A stretch of 64,000 bases of DNA from Apodemus sylvaticus (Eukaryota > Chordata > Mammalia > Rodentia > Muridae), in NCBI RefSeq assembly GCF_947179515.1, contig NC_067472.1:77620184-77684183 (forward strand), in the 5' to 3' direction. Numbering within the stretch: position 1 is the first letter of the stretch; each line of letters opens with the position of its first letter. Made by a program: the position numbers and the translations under genes. The notes beneath the pieces are model-generated. The model searched no databases, was not told where the DNA came from, and worked only from the letters and a program-made list of their open reading frames with translations. Positions 48,401 through 58,189 of the stretch are shown one piece after another.

Positions 48401-50146
48401 GCATATGTGGTGCACAGTAGGACCACAAGCCTTGGGACAGAGAGGAATGATGAATGGAGCTTGTTCTGTTGGTCTACTCTCCAGCCTGGCAGCCCCGGGG
48501 CCCTGCTCCTCCCCTCAAGACCTTCCTGTAGGACCAAGAGCTCTCACCAGCAGCTGGGAAGGGTTGGTGGCAGCAGCGAGGGACAGGCCCAGGGACATGT
48601 TCACAGCCTCTGGGGGCACTGTGAAGATAGACATGTGCATAGTGGGTCTCACCCCCCCCCCCACCTGGCTAGCAGGGAGGCCCCATGGGTAAAGCAGACA
48701 TGCAGATTATAAGGGAGCTACAGCATCATGGGGGTACAATGGGTAGGCCCAGGAGCTTCTCTGAGGCTGAGTTTATGGATAGAGTTGCAGCTGCCAAGTG
48801 GGACTCCTGGGCTCTACACAGGCCTCATAGCCTAGGAGCTTAGCATTCGGCCGGAGGCAGGGCTGTGACTCACCCTGGAGGCGGATGGGCTCACATTTGC
48901 CTGCGAGATAGCCACATTTGTAGAGGCCACCTGTTTGGTTAGCGGCTTTTATTTCCTTTGGCGCTCCAACCACCACCCTGTTGGGAGATAGGGAGCACGG
49001 CAGTTAGGAGCCTTGGTAGAGAGCTGACTCTAGCTCTGGAAAATGGAGGCTCAATTTAAATTCCAGGTGGGTAGTGCTTTGTTTTGTTTTGTGCTTTATT
49101 CTCTCCTTATGGGAACCCTCCATTTCTGGCATCTAGGTATTTCGTAAACATACGTTAGATGGACAGACTATTCCTTGTAAGTGTACAATGAAGTCTAAAG
49201 GCGCACCCCCTGTGGTTGGCGGGTCACAGTGCCCGACATTTAAGAAGCACTTGGTAAATGTTATCTGGAATTATTCTAAAGGTCTGTTTTCAGGAAAACA
49301 TTCATAACACGACTAAAACTGCCACATCCCATAAAGAGAAAGTATGCAGGTGATACCACTGGAGTGTGGGGCTGGGAGGGGCGGAACTCTGCCCAGATGC
49401 CACCGAGTCCTCACCAGGAGCTGTCGTACTGGAGCACACTGTGTCCAAACTCAGCACCATCCATGTGAAAATGTATCGGCTTCTCTGCATCCAAGTTGAA
49501 GCCAAGACAAGAAACAAACACTGGGAAAGCACGAGAAGCTTTAAGGAAGGTCCCCTCCCCCTGACCACCTTCCTGACCCCTCCCTCAGCTGCGTCTCCCA
49601 GGCTCCTGACTCCCTCGTCTCTCTTCCACACTCAATACCCCCCCAGGGGCCTTGGCCCTGGACTGTCTCTCCTTCCCCTAGTTCATGAGTCATTTTCCAC
49701 GGTTGAATTTCAGTTGTTTCCCCAGAGTGAGCATCAAAGTTTGAAGACACATTTTTCCCATCTCTCTCTGTGGGGCTTTGATAAAGGAGAATCCAGGAAA
49801 ACATGGGAACCATAGGGGAATTCTGAGTGCACCATGCAATGTGCATGCTCTGCCTATTTCAGAAATCTGTGGGCTGTCAAGGCCAACACGCCTGTCTCTC
49901 AGGATCTCTTGGGTTCTCCCCCAAATGGCTTCTTTGATATTCTCTCATTCCCCAAACTCCAGATCCAAAGCCCTTATACCTCAGCTCTCCCGTAATGTCA
50001 AGTCACTCTCCTTACCAAGGTCCTGATCTCTCAACCACAGCCTCCATCTCAGGGCCCTGACTTACTAGGAACAAGTCCCCAGCCCCTCTTCTCCGAGGCC
50101 CAGGCTCACCCATCAGCAGAAGAAAGGCTATCCTGGCACAGCTCAT
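29431..50146 (-). CDS. Itgax: Integrin alpha-X (CD11c, p150 subunit), complete gene
   Basis: Complete gene for alpha-X, which pairs with CD18 to form CR4 (p150,95) on dendritic cells and macrophages and binds iC3b, fibrinogen and ICAMs (family knowledge). Coding exons: 50110-50146, 49415-49520, 48874-48977, 48548-48618, 48316-48430, 46791-46921, 46521-46666, 46153-46306, 44860-45010, 44591-44664, 44308-44437, 44081-44223, 43777-43917, 43480-43689, 39318-39448, 39035-39192, 38767-38921, 37974-38105, 37311-37384, 36948-37110, 34817-34945, 34657-34736, 34493-34576, 31670-31748, 31477-31581, 31283-31366, 30970-31083, 30725-30826, 30357-30467, 29431-29529. The sum is 3513 nt, a single open frame of 1170 residues plus stop, close to the family length. 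All introns are GT-AG except intron 24, which starts with GC. The exon 20 donor is uncertain. The cytoplasmic tail (GFFKRQYKEMLEEA, ending TPSPQVAQ) identifies alpha-X rather than alpha-M. Confidence 0.95.
29590..29950 (+). repeat. B4/RSINE-like SINE with CA and GACA repeats
   Basis: GATGGGCATGGTGCCCCGCC, then AACTCAGGAGCTGGAGACAG, CA-rich sequence and a GACAGACAGATAGACAAAC tract. It lies in Itgax intron 29. Confidence 0.5.
30725..39192 (-). CDS. Itgax: Itgax exons 16-28: thigh and calf stalk domains
   Basis: Thirteen exons encode the extracellular leg. Recognisable family segments include HFTPAEISRSVFECQEQ (exon 16), LPFEKNCGADHICQDDL (exon 19), SNLELNVHVMVSNDGEDSYG (exon 20), WSTSCSSRHVIFRGG (exon 21), HDQFTKYLNFS (exon 24), NNLGQRDMPVSINFWVP (exon 25), DCSIADCLHFRCDVPS (exon 27) and SVYSQLPGQEAFLRAQ (exon 28). 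Cysteines and N-glycosylation sites match the family pattern. Exon 24 ends CAG followed by gcaagt, a GC donor; using it joins exon 25 in frame. Exon 20 is drawn to 36948 (ending VFLRRKE); a donor at 36968 would give seven fewer residues. Confidence 0.9.
33415..33620 (-). mobile_element. URR1-like nonautonomous DNA transposon
   Basis: Begins AGTGATTCTCAACCTTTCTA and ends GGTTGAGAATCTCTG, with TTGTGGTGACCCCCAGTCAT and TTTTGCTACTGTTAGGAATC inside. It is in the opposite orientation to the copy at 15058, in Itgax intron 23. An A-rich tract follows at 33632-33670. Confidence 0.75.
35105..35215 (-). repeat. B1-like SINE, antisense, diverged
   Basis: AACCTAGCTTCAAACTCATG, then CTCCTGCCTCAGGCTCCAAG, in Itgax intron 20. 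Confidence 0.5.
35965..36090 (+). repeat. B1-like SINE, diverged
   Basis: CACCTGTGACCCCAGCACTG, then AAGCAAGAGGATCAGGAGTT, in Itgax intron 20. Confidence 0.5.
36455..36590 (+). repeat. B1-like SINE, diverged
   Basis: TTTGGTGGCATATGCCTCCA, TTTGGAGGGTGAGTCAGAGG and a final AATCTCTGTCTCAGGAAAAG, in Itgax intron 20. Confidence 0.55.
39318..44664 (-). CDS. Itgax: Itgax exons 10-15: rest of beta-propeller with calcium loops
   Basis: Exon 10 (44591-44664) encodes GTETPSSSSFE and returns the chain from the I domain to the propeller. Exons 11-15 carry three FG-GAP calcium loops: D467/D469/D471/D475 in exon 13, D531/N533/D535/D539 in exon 14, and D594/T596/D598/D602 in exon 15. Exons 11-13 (43777-44437) match the Itgad tract at 1-607. 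Intron 14 (39449-43479) is the longest in the gene and contains a minisatellite, a MIR and an old L1 fragment. Confidence 0.92.
40095..40204 (+). repeat. B1-like SINE with A tail
   Basis: GGACTGTAATCCCAGTGCTC, GTTCAAAGCCAGCCTGAGCT and a 13-17 nt A tail, in Itgax intron 14, about 150 bp from the minisatellite. Confidence 0.65.
40350..41028. repeat. Minisatellite, about 25 copies of a 25-29 bp unit
   Basis: Units share the core AATCCAGAATCA and alternate between CCAGTG and CCAGGG starts and between endings CACTGTGGG, CACAGTGGGT and the longer CACTCACTGTGGG. I count about 25 units in about 680 bp. It lies in Itgax intron 14 and gives open frames that are not genes. Confidence 0.95.
41225..41345 (+). 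repeat. MIR element
   Basis: GTACCAGGTGCTAGTCTGAG, CAGTCCTCACAGCAGCAGCT and CAGTTTACAGACTAAA match the sense order of a MIR. Confidence 0.6.
42440..42985 (-). mobile_element. Ancient mammalian L1 (L1M-type) 3' fragment, antisense
   Basis: ACTTAGCATAGGGTTTTAAG, AAGGCTCATCCACATAG, TTTTCAGTTCTCTTGTGCTA and GTCTTTGGAGAAATGTC occur in the order of an antisense L1M 3' region. It is strongly diverged and lies in Itgax intron 14. Confidence 0.65.
44860..46921 (-). CDS. Itgax: Itgax exons 6-9: I domain
   Basis: Exons 46791-46921, 46521-46666, 46153-46306 and 44860-45010 encode the von Willebrand A ligand-binding domain, residues about 145-338. MIDAS residues are visible: D158, S160 and S162 in [10 protein letters not shown], the threonine in QLTGYTYTA, and the aspartate in VITDGRK. 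The C-terminal helix ends EKIFAIEG. Intron 8 (45011-46152) holds a rodent L1 3' end. No disruption is seen. Confidence 0.92.
45715..45840 (+). repeat. Rodent L1 3'-terminal fragment
   Basis: A G-rich stretch followed by TGATCACATCTCATTGCATA, then TGTATGAAACTCTCAAGGAA and AAAATAAAAG, the end of an L1. It lies in Itgax intron 8. Confidence 0.55.
47835..47925 (+). repeat. (CA)n microsatellite
   Basis: An imperfect CA/CATA repeat in Itgax intron 5. Confidence 0.9.
48316..50146 (-). CDS. Itgax: Itgax exons 1-5: signal peptide and first propeller blades
   Basis: Exon 1 (50110-50146) encodes MSCARIAFLLLM and exon 2 continues VFVSCLG, giving a hydrophobic signal peptide; the mature chain starts near FNLDAEKP. 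Exon 3 carries VVGAPKE and NQTGGLYKC. Exon 4 has [16 protein letters not shown]. Exon 5 has ACGPTVHHICRENTY and ends QKFPTVQQ, leading into the I domain. The ATG at 50146 is chosen because it opens a good signal peptide and the exon 1 phase matches Itgad; an in-frame ATG upstream at 50206 would give a poor leader. Confidence 0.92.
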
Positions 50147-50300
50147 GGCTGGAGAACAGAAGCAGGCTCTGAGCGACCAGCACCTTGGAAACAGCTGCCA
50201 AGTCACTGAAGAAGCAAATGAGAAGAAAGGTGGTCAGGAGGCTGGAGCCCAGGAGGGAAGTGTCAGCGTGACTCAGAGGGAGGGGCGGCGAGTTAAGACG
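50147..50300 (-). promoter_or_regulatory. Itgax: Itgax 5' UTR and proximal promoter
   Basis: TATA-less sequence upstream of the ATG. A consensus AP-1 site TGACTCA lies at 50269-50275, a GC box GGGGCGG at 50282-50288 and an ETS-type GGAAGT core at 50256-50261 (plus-strand readings), all within 110-145 bp of the start codon. AP-1, Sp1 and PU.1 sites are established regulators of the human CD11c promoter, and this clustering fits that. The transcription start is not fixed; it must lie between the ATG and these motifs if they act as in human. Confidence 0.55.
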
Positions 50301-50599
50301 AAGTGGATTGCGAGGGGACGGAGGCAGCCTACACTCTTCCACAGAAGACTTGCTCTACTTGAAATGACATGATGACATATTTTTCTGGCTCCCCAGTTTT
50401 TGCCTAGATAGATATAACCTCCCTGGTTGTCTCATCCTTCTCAGCCTTTTGTACTGGCAGAAGTTTCCCCTGACCTTGAAGTATGAGTCAGGCTCAGGAG
50501 GAGAACAGATGCTGTCCTACAGGACCCTAGTGGAAGCCCTCCACTTCTGGCCTGGACTTAGTCTGAGTAGACTAAGAAGTCAGCCTGTGGGCCATGTGA

Positions 50600-50660
50600 G
50601 GAATTCATTCATTCACTTACTCATTCACTCATTCATTCAATGGATTAGTCATTTACTCAA
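50600..50660 (+). repeat. ATTC-type tetranucleotide repeat
   Basis: ATTCATTCATTCACTTACTC and following degenerate ATTC/ACTC units, upstream of Itgax. Confidence 0.75.
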
Positions 50661-51659
50661 CAAACGTAATCGAGGGAGATGAGATGAGCCTTTTGCTAGG
50701 TGTAGGAGAAAACATAACCCAGAGATCAGTGTAAAAGCAGATGGGTAAACACTAAAGTGGGCCCTGGGAGAAAAGAAGTGCGAGACCGCTGGAAGTTTGC
50801 GCAGGACCCCAGGCTGGTTTCTGGAAGAGGCAGCACTTAAGCTGACTCTTAAAGGCAGCCAAGGTCAAGAGAATACTAAAAACTGAATTTCAGAAGCAAT
50901 GGATAATTTCATTAGGATTACCATCCATTAAGCTCTATTTTGGAAGATAACACTGGCCCACAGCTGGCCATTAGGCCCTTTCTCCTATCAAGAACATGCC
51001 CCTGTCAGGCACCCCAAAGAAGGGGTGGGGTAAGCATTGGATCACAAGTTCTGGTTCTCATTCCTGTCCCAGGGAAAGTTTGATGGTGCCAGGCCGCCAG
51101 ATCATCCATGGATGGTAGCGGCCAGCAAAGAACTGGGGTGCTGAGCAGCTGACATTTGAGACATTACCTTTACCTATAACTCTTCCCAGTTTGACCAGAT
51201 TAGAGATAACAATGACAGCATCTCATTTGGTCTAAAATGGCTAAGCTTACGGTTTCTGTAAAACATGTCTAATTGCTCAGAATGCAACTTGGGGTTGGGA
51301 CTTTAAAGAGATACTCGGGCGACATCCTATGTGAAGTATTGTAACTCAGGACCCACATAAGCCACAAACAATTTCTATGGCGGACCAGTTTCTCTTTAGG
51401 CACTAGCCAAACTGGGCACCAGCTATTTTTATTAGAGGTTTTCTCACTGTTTCCTCATTTCGTGAAGTGACTTCTCGCTGGAGGTCTTGCCTTTCTGGCA
51501 CACTACAAAGAGAGAGAGTGGGAGGTGAGATTGGCGAGAGATGAGGCTGGACTGTCCTAAAGAATGGAGAGTGAGCAGACCACAGGCCTTGAGTCCTGCG
51601 GACAGAAGGAAGGGTAGGAAGGATTGAGGAGTAAGATGTTCACATTCACCTTTCGGAGA

Positions 51660-51820
51660 ACCAGGTTTGGTTGATGTCCCTGGGAGGCCTGACCTTTTCT
51701 GAAGAGAAAGAAGGAGTAGACCAGGAGAGAGGGGAAGTGGTCAGGAGGGACTGGAGGAGAAGAGGGAGGGGAAAGTGCGGTCAGAATGTAATAGATGAGA
51801 GAATAATGAAGACAAAGGGA
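51660..51820 (+). repeat. Rodent L1 3'-terminal fragment
   Basis: GGTTGATGTCCCTGGGAGGC, a purine-rich middle, then GGGAAAGTGCGGTCAGAATG and TAATAGATGAGAGAATAATG, the same end type as 11590 and 15905. Confidence 0.55.
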
Positions 51821-52439
51821 ACTGTAAAGTGAAAAGGAGGGGAACGCAAGGGCCGTGAGTGGTTCCTAATATCCACGTTATGGAGTCAGTATACGACCGT
51901 GGGAGGCATATGGACAGAGAGCGGGCTGTCAGGGAAAAGCCAGCATCCCCACATAACATAGGACTATAAAGGGCCAGGATGCTAGCTTTCTGTCTTTGTT
52001 TATCTCTGGGCACCAAAAACCATTGGCCAAGGGGCTGTAGTACCAGGAGAGAGGTGGGAATTGGGGAAGAAAAGAGACGCATCTAGAAAGGGGAGTTCAG
52101 CACAGAGTCCACTGGACAGATGGCCAGCTCTGGGATCCCACCCTTTCAAAAGGAAGCTTTGGCCTCAGGAAACTGTTCTCACATTTTCTGAGTCTTCGCT
52201 TTTTGTTCCCGTGTGTACCATTCTTTGTCCTTCCCTGGAAGGAAGGCAGGCACATGGGCAGTCAGCTACGTCTGTACCAGGACCTGAAGAAGACCATCAG
52301 TCAAGGTCAATACAGCTGGCTGAAAGTCAGGGGGCAGAAAGTAGGAACTGCCACTGACTGTCCAGCATCTTGACACTTCTGCCTAGCTGAGACCCCTCTA
52401 CCACCACCATGACACTTAGCACCATCAGACCCCCAGCCT

Positions 52440-52930
52440 TTTTCTAATTAAGAAAGAAGCATAGGGGACCAGTTCCAAGAGACAAGAAAACTCTATCTCA
52501 CGCAGATGAACAGAGTTCCTTCCCAGGACACTGGGGAACCAGACGGGGCTTTTATACCAACAGACCTAAGCTAAGAGATAGGACCCTCTTAGAGAGGAAC
52601 TTGAAATCCTGAGAACCAGTTGATGCCCAGAGTGGATGGACAGACTTGTTTGCTTGTGTCTGTGTGCAGTGGGGCAATGCTATCAGACAGTTTGGAGGTT
52701 GAGATTGATGGCTTGTAGGAGTCAGCCACCAGCAGCTTCTTAAGAGAAATGTCATGAACATTTGTTTACACCAATGGCCTTCCCTAGCAAACCTTCCTGG
52801 GTTTGACCTCCCCTTCCTGTATTTGTCTCACTTCCCCTCTTTGAATGAAATAAAAGGGGTCTACCTTGTGTTTTGTGTCTGAACTGGAACTCACCATTTT
52901 AGCAAGTTCCAGGGAGTCACTTGTCTTTGT
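52440..52930 (+). repeat. Possible LTR-derived sequence
   Basis: An AATGAAATAAAAGGGGTCTA polyadenylation-like stretch followed by TTGTGTTTTGTGTCTGAACT, resembling the R region of a rodent LTR. The ends are not defined. Confidence 0.3.
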
Positions 52931-53499
52931 TGCTGGATACTGCAGTCACACACACGTGTGGCCATGATATAAGATGAGTTTGTTGATGGTATAAAAGATC
53001 TGCTAAACAAGCCAGGAAATACTAAGTCACACAAGGAAGAATTTGGCTAAAGGGGCACTCCAAGCTCTCTTATCAGGAAGGAGCACAATTCTGTCAGACA
53101 GCAGGATGGCCCCAGGCTAACAAGTGCCAGGTACAAATGCCCAGGAGAGCTATGTCAGTATTTTACATTGTAAATATTGGTGTGGGCTTTTGTGCAATAC
53201 TAACTCTCTAATGTCCATTAGCCAGAACCCGTCACATGTGATTATTAAAGAGTTTTCCATATTTTTCCTGAGTCTGTGAGTATGCATGGAGACATATGTA
53301 TGTACACACAGGCATGTGCACACATTAATTAATTAATAATGAATTAAATTATTTTTAATTTTAAGTTTTTATTATATTCAACACAATATATATTTTTATA
53401 CCAATCATAAAGATGATGGACATGTTATTAAATGAAAATAAAAAGATGAAGTCTTTTTGTTTGTTTTGTTTTTAGTAGAGCTTAAAATTTTGGCTCTTA

Positions 53500-53790
53500 C
53501 TGTAGTACAAACCCAAAATAAGAACAATTTTTAGACATTAGAGTTCATTGTACTTCAGGCTGTACTTCAATGTCTCTCACATCCCCAAAGTATTTTACCT
53601 CCATAGTAGCTAAGCTAAGAGTTGACAGTTCTGCTGCACCAAGGAATGAATTGTAGGCACAATTATTTGGATACAGATTTCCTGCTATGGTCAAAGCTAT
53701 TTGACTTGAGTGATTGTCATCATTCTTGGCCCACAGGGAACAGGTTACATTCATGTAAGAAATGGTGTGTGTATTAAGATGGTCTATCTA
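53500..53790 (-). pseudogene. Short unrecognised open frame, possible retropseudogene remnant
   Basis: The minus strand is open for 70-odd codons ending in a stop at 53545, including the stretch NLYPNNCAYNSFLGAAELS and the C-terminal VKYFGDVRDIEVQPEVQ. Composition looks more protein-like than the shadow frames around it. I do not recognise the parent. The low-coordinate side is AT-rich, as a 3' UTR might be. It could also be chance. Confidence 0.25.
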
Positions 53791-54389
53791 TGAAGTCATT
53801 CATCAACTGTTTTAATGAACAATGGTTCTGCTTGGAGGGTGGCACAGACATTAGGTGAGGGAAAGATTCTGGTTCATTGGCTGTGAGGATTTTGAAAAGC
53901 ATTCATCTCAGAAAAAGAGTAACTTATGAGATCATCTTCTTCAAAATTCATGCAATAATTATAAATATCAAGCAACATTCAGTTTCACTCTTTGTTGATC
54001 TCTTACAAACCACCTCCCAAATTAATTATCTATGGTTTTTTTTTTTTGGCTGTATAAATAATTTTGAATTATGTAAGCTGTTCTGAAAACCATAGTATAG
54101 TGTAAAAACATCAAATAAACAATCCTACTAATAGAGAGGCTGAGATAGGAGAAGCATGATTTCAAGACCATTATAAGGTACACAGCAAGACACTGTCATG
54201 TACAAACAAGCAGAGAGTGTATATGGGTTGTACAATATTGGACATATCTCTCCAATTACCAAATTAGAGAGACCACTTGGTAAAAACCAACAAGTTTCTA
54301 ATTCCTCATATTTTTTTAATTTCAATCGATTAGGATATGTTGGTGATATTTTCATATTAAGAGATTATTAAGAAAAAGTGAATGTTACT

Positions 54390-55620
54390 TCCTGTTATTT
54401 TTGTTGTTAGAGGTGGAAATATGTTTGTGTGGGTTTGTTGAAAGATTACTTTCCTGCTTTTTCTAGGGTGTAGTTTCTCTCCTTGTATTGGTGTTTTTCA
54501 TCTATTATCTTTTGTAGGGTTGGATTTGTGGAAAGATACTGTGTAAATTTGGTTTTGTCATAGAATATCTTGTTTTCTCCGTCTATGGTAATTGAGAGTA
54601 GCCTGGACTGACATTTGTGTTCTCTTAGGGTCTGTATGAGGTCTGCCCAGGATCTTCTAGCCTTCATAGTCTCTGGTGAGAAGTCTAGTGTAATTCTGAT
54701 AGGCCTGTCTTTATAAATTACTTGCCCTTTTCCCCTTACTACTTGTAATATTCTTTCTTTGTTTAGTGCATTTGAAGTTTTGATTATTATGTGATGGGAG
54801 GAATTTTGTTTCTGCTCCAGTCTATTTGGAGTTCTGTGGGTTTATTTTATGTTCATGGGCATCTCTTTCTTTAGGTTAGGGAAGTTTTCTTCTATAATTT
54901 TGTTGAAGATATTTACTGGCCCTTTAAGTTGGCTATCTTCCCTCTCTTCTATACCTATTATCTTAAGGTTTGGTCTTCTCACTGTGTCCTGGATTTCCTG
55001 GATGTTTGGGGCTAGGAGATTTTTGCTTTTTGTATTTTCTTTGACTGCTGTGTCAATATTTTCTATGGTATCTTCTGTAACTAACATTCTCTCTTCTATC
55101 TTTTGAATTCTGTTGGTGATGCTTTCATCTATGACTCCTGATCTCTTTCCTAGGTTTTCTATCTCCAGGCTGTCTCACTTTGTGATTTCTTTATTGTTTC
55201 TAGTTCTATTTTTAGATCCTGGATGGTTTTGATCATTTCCTTTTCCTGTTTGATTGTGTTTTCCTGTAATTCTTTAAGTTGTGTTTCCTCCTTAAGGGCT
55301 TCTAGCTGTTTACCTGTGTTCTCCTGTATTTCTTTAAGAGAGTTACTTATGTCCTTCTTAAAGTCTTCTATCATCATCATGAAAAGTTATTTTAGATCCG
55401 AATATAGCTTTTCCAGTGTAATAGTGTAGCCAGGATTGCTATGGTGAAAGAATTGGGTTCTGGTAATGCCTTGGTTTCTGTTGCTTATGTTCTTATGCTT
55501 GCCTCCCTCCATCTGATTATCTCTTGTGCTACCTGCCCTCACAAGGCCTTCACAAGCTGTCCCCATCCACACTTGATCCTACATAGGTGGCCATAGCTAT
55601 AACTTCATAAGAGGGAGAGC
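54390..55620 (-). mobile_element. L1 fragment with dead ORF1, antisense
   Basis: The minus strand encodes, in order, the ORF1 N-terminus (GKHKNISNRNQG), coiled coil (MMMIEDFKKDISNSLKEIQE), RRM part (IQEIQDTVRRPNLKIIGIEE) and C-terminal domain (MKARRSWADLIQTLREHKCQ). An in-frame stop sits just before MMMIED (near 55385) and the frame is broken again between blocks, so it cannot make ORF1p. ORF2 is absent. Confidence 0.8.
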
Positions 55621-56468
55621 TATGTCATGTTCAGATGACAGCGTTTTGCACATTCTTCCCCACCCTCCAGCACCTACGTTCTTTCTGTTCCCTCTTCTGA
55701 AAATGTTTCTTGAGCTTTATAGTTGGAGTGGGCGAGTGACTTCAGGGACCTGTTTAAGGCTAAGCAAACCACAGTCATTTGTTCTTAGCACCATGACCAG
55801 TATGATTTTCTCAGTAACCACTACTCATGGAAAAACAAAAGCAAGCCTCTGCAACCAGATTGAAAGCAACAGAAACCTATAGCAGAGTTCAGAGATCAAG
55901 GGTGGGGTCCCATGAGTCCCTTCTGCTTTCTTGACTGATGGCAGATAGGGCCAGTCTTGTGTGGATCCCATGGAGGTGACTGCCACTGCTGTGGGTTAGC
56001 ATTTGCAATGGTTTCATCCCAGCCAGAGAATGGTGTTCTGCAGCCTTTCACACTGTGCTCCAGCTCCTCCCCACTTCCCTCCCCGCCTTTCTGCAGTGTG
56101 ACCTGATCCTCACACCGGTAGCCTAGGGGATCTTTTTAGGGCTGTGCCTATGTCAATGGCTCATAGGGTGTCTGCGTCTTAGACACCCATGTGTCTCTGC
56201 GTTCATCACAAGTTGCTTTTCTTTAACGTAACTGGGCTGGAAGGTGGCACAAGATAAAGTGCTTCCTGCACAAGCAGGAGGACCAGAGTATCTCCATCAT
56301 CCACACAGATGCTGACTGGGCCTCGTGGTCCATCTGCATCCCAGTGCTCAGGAGGCTGAGCAAGCTCTGGGTTCAAATGGTCTCCACTTCACTAGATAAG
56401 GTGAAAAACAATCAAGAAAAAAACATGGAATCAGCTCCACATGCACACATATGCCACATGCACATGCA

Positions 56469-56469
<1 letters not shown>

Positions 56470-56543
<74 letters not shown>
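56470..56543 (+). repeat. (TA)n microsatellite
   Basis: About 36 TA units without interruption. Confidence 0.95.
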
Positions 56544-56544
<1 letters not shown>

Positions 56545-56589
56545 AGTATAAAGTGACCACAGATTTTATTATTCAGTTCTCTTTTTCCA

Positions 56590-56765
56590 TTTTTTCCTAA
56601 AGATTTATTTATTTTATTATATGTAAGTACACTATAGCTGTCTTCAGACACAACAGAAGAGGGCCCCAGATACCATTACAGATGGTGGTTGCTGGGATTT
56701 GAACTCAGGACCTCCAGAAGAGCAGTCAGTGCTCTTAACCACTGAGCCATCTCTCCAGCCCCCAT
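56590..56765 (-). repeat. B2 SINE, antisense
   Basis: TGTAAGTACACTATAGCTGT, then AGAAGAGCAGTCAGTGCTCT, ending CTGAGCCATCTCTCCAGCCC, nearly intact. Confidence 0.9.
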
Positions 56766-56799
56766 TTTTTTCTTATTACAAAAAATTTCATGTAACAGT

Positions 56800-56925
56800 C
56801 AAATGTAGTGGTGCATACCTTTAATCCTAGCACTCAGGAGCCAGAAGCAGACCATTCTTGTTTACATTGTGAGTTCCAGGACAGCCAGGAATACATAAAG
56901 AAATCATGTCAAAAAAATTATATAT
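56800..56925 (+). repeat. B1 SINE, diverged
   Basis: GTGGTGCATACCTTTAATCC, TAGCACTCAGGAGCCAGAAG and an A-rich end. Confidence 0.7.
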
Positions 56926-57077
56926 GCAAATATGCATTTACATAAGAACAATTATCAGGAAAAGATGTCAAACAAATAACATAGATCAAGGTATACCCAG
57001 ACAAAAAGATAAACCACAGGAAACAGTTTATGTCTCTAGTCCTTCAAGATGTAAGAAAAGTTTAAGAACAAGCAAAA

Positions 57078-57232
57078 GTGCCGGGCGGTGGTAGTGCACG
57101 CCTGTAATCCCAGCACTCTGGGAGGCAGTGGCAGGTGGATTTCTGAGTTCGAGGACAGCCAGGGCTACATAGAGAAACCCTGTCTCGTAAATACCAAAAA
57201 AAAAAGAAAAGAAAAAGAAAAAAAAAAAGAAC
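57078..57232 (+). repeat. B1 SINE, young
   Basis: GCCGGGCGGTGGTAGTGCAC, GCCTGTAATCCCAGCACTCT and a long A-rich tail. Confidence 0.9.
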
Positions 57233-57408
57233 GAGCAAAGTTTGATCCACAGAATTAGATCATGTTCTTTTCCTGTTTAAAGTTAACCAGCAGATGGGCA
57301 CTTTCATGGGTGAGAATTTTAATGTAGTGTGGGATTTCTTTGCCTCCTATGTTTTGTCTAAAACAAGCCATGATAACCATTTCCTTTGATACAGAATTTT
57401 ATTTACTT

Positions 57409-57502
57409 GAGAAGAAGAAGAAGAAGAAGAAGAAGAAGAAGAAGAAGAAGAAGAAGAAGAAGAAGAAGAAGAAGAAGAAGAAGAAGAAGAAGAAGAAGAA
57501 AA
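57409..57502 (+). repeat. (AAG)n trinucleotide repeat
   Basis: About 30 perfect GAA/AAG units; gives a poly-lysine or poly-phenylalanine frame that is not a gene. Confidence 0.95.
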
Positions 57503-57625
57503 GGTGGTTTAAGGCCAGAGGCAGACGAGAGGGAGAGTTGGGGACGCCCCACTGTTTAATAGTCATTATTAGTTCTGATATAATCTCCAAATGTTTATTA
57601 TTAATTTCCTGTTTTCTTTTTTACT

Positions 57626-57802
57626 TTTTAAAAAATGTATTTATTATATGTAAGTACACTGTAGCTGTCTTCAGACACCAGAAGAGGGCATCAGATCTCT
57701 TTACGGATGGCTCTGAGCCACCCCGTGGGTACTGGGTTTTGAACTTATGATCTTCAGAAGAGCAGTCAGTGCTCTTACCCGCTGAGCCATCTCTCCAGCC
57801 CT
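57626..57802 (-). repeat. B2 SINE, antisense
   Basis: TGTAAGTACACTGTAGCTGT, CTTCAGACACCAGAAGAGGG and CTGAGCCATCTCTCCAGCCC; a second near-intact B2 in the same orientation as the one at 56590. Confidence 0.9.
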
Positions 57803-58189
57803 AATTTCCTGTTTTCAATCTTCTTTTAACTTATATAGTATCTAAAACTCTTATTAATTAATCAATAAGTTGTAATTTTCCTTAGATGTTTTAAATTTTC
57901 TTTTTTCCATTGAAAATTATCTTATATAAATATCCATTTAGATCATGCTTTTCTCTTCCCCAACGCCTTCCAGATTGTACCCACCTCTCCACCTACCCAA
58001 CTCCAAGCCTTTTTTTTTCTCTTTAAAAACAAGCCAACAAACAAAAAACTAGAAACAAATGTCAAACATATCGAAACATCAAACACACACACACACATAC
58101 CGAAAACCAAAATACACAAATAAAAGACCCATAAGACAAATTTTTTAAAGTCCCCCAATAAAGCAACTTGAGACAAAAAAAAAAAAATC

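Noticed and set aside
29431..50146. Itgam (CD11b) as identity of the complete gene
   Set aside because: The tail (KEMLEEATGQFVSENG and the PQVAQ end), the 21 kb gene length and the order relative to Itgad fit Itgax better.
54390..55620. Functional L1 ORF1
   Set aside because: An in-frame stop, broken frames and no ORF2 following.
57340..57750. Poly-lysine frame
   Set aside because: Comes from the AAG trinucleotide repeat plus a B2 SINE.
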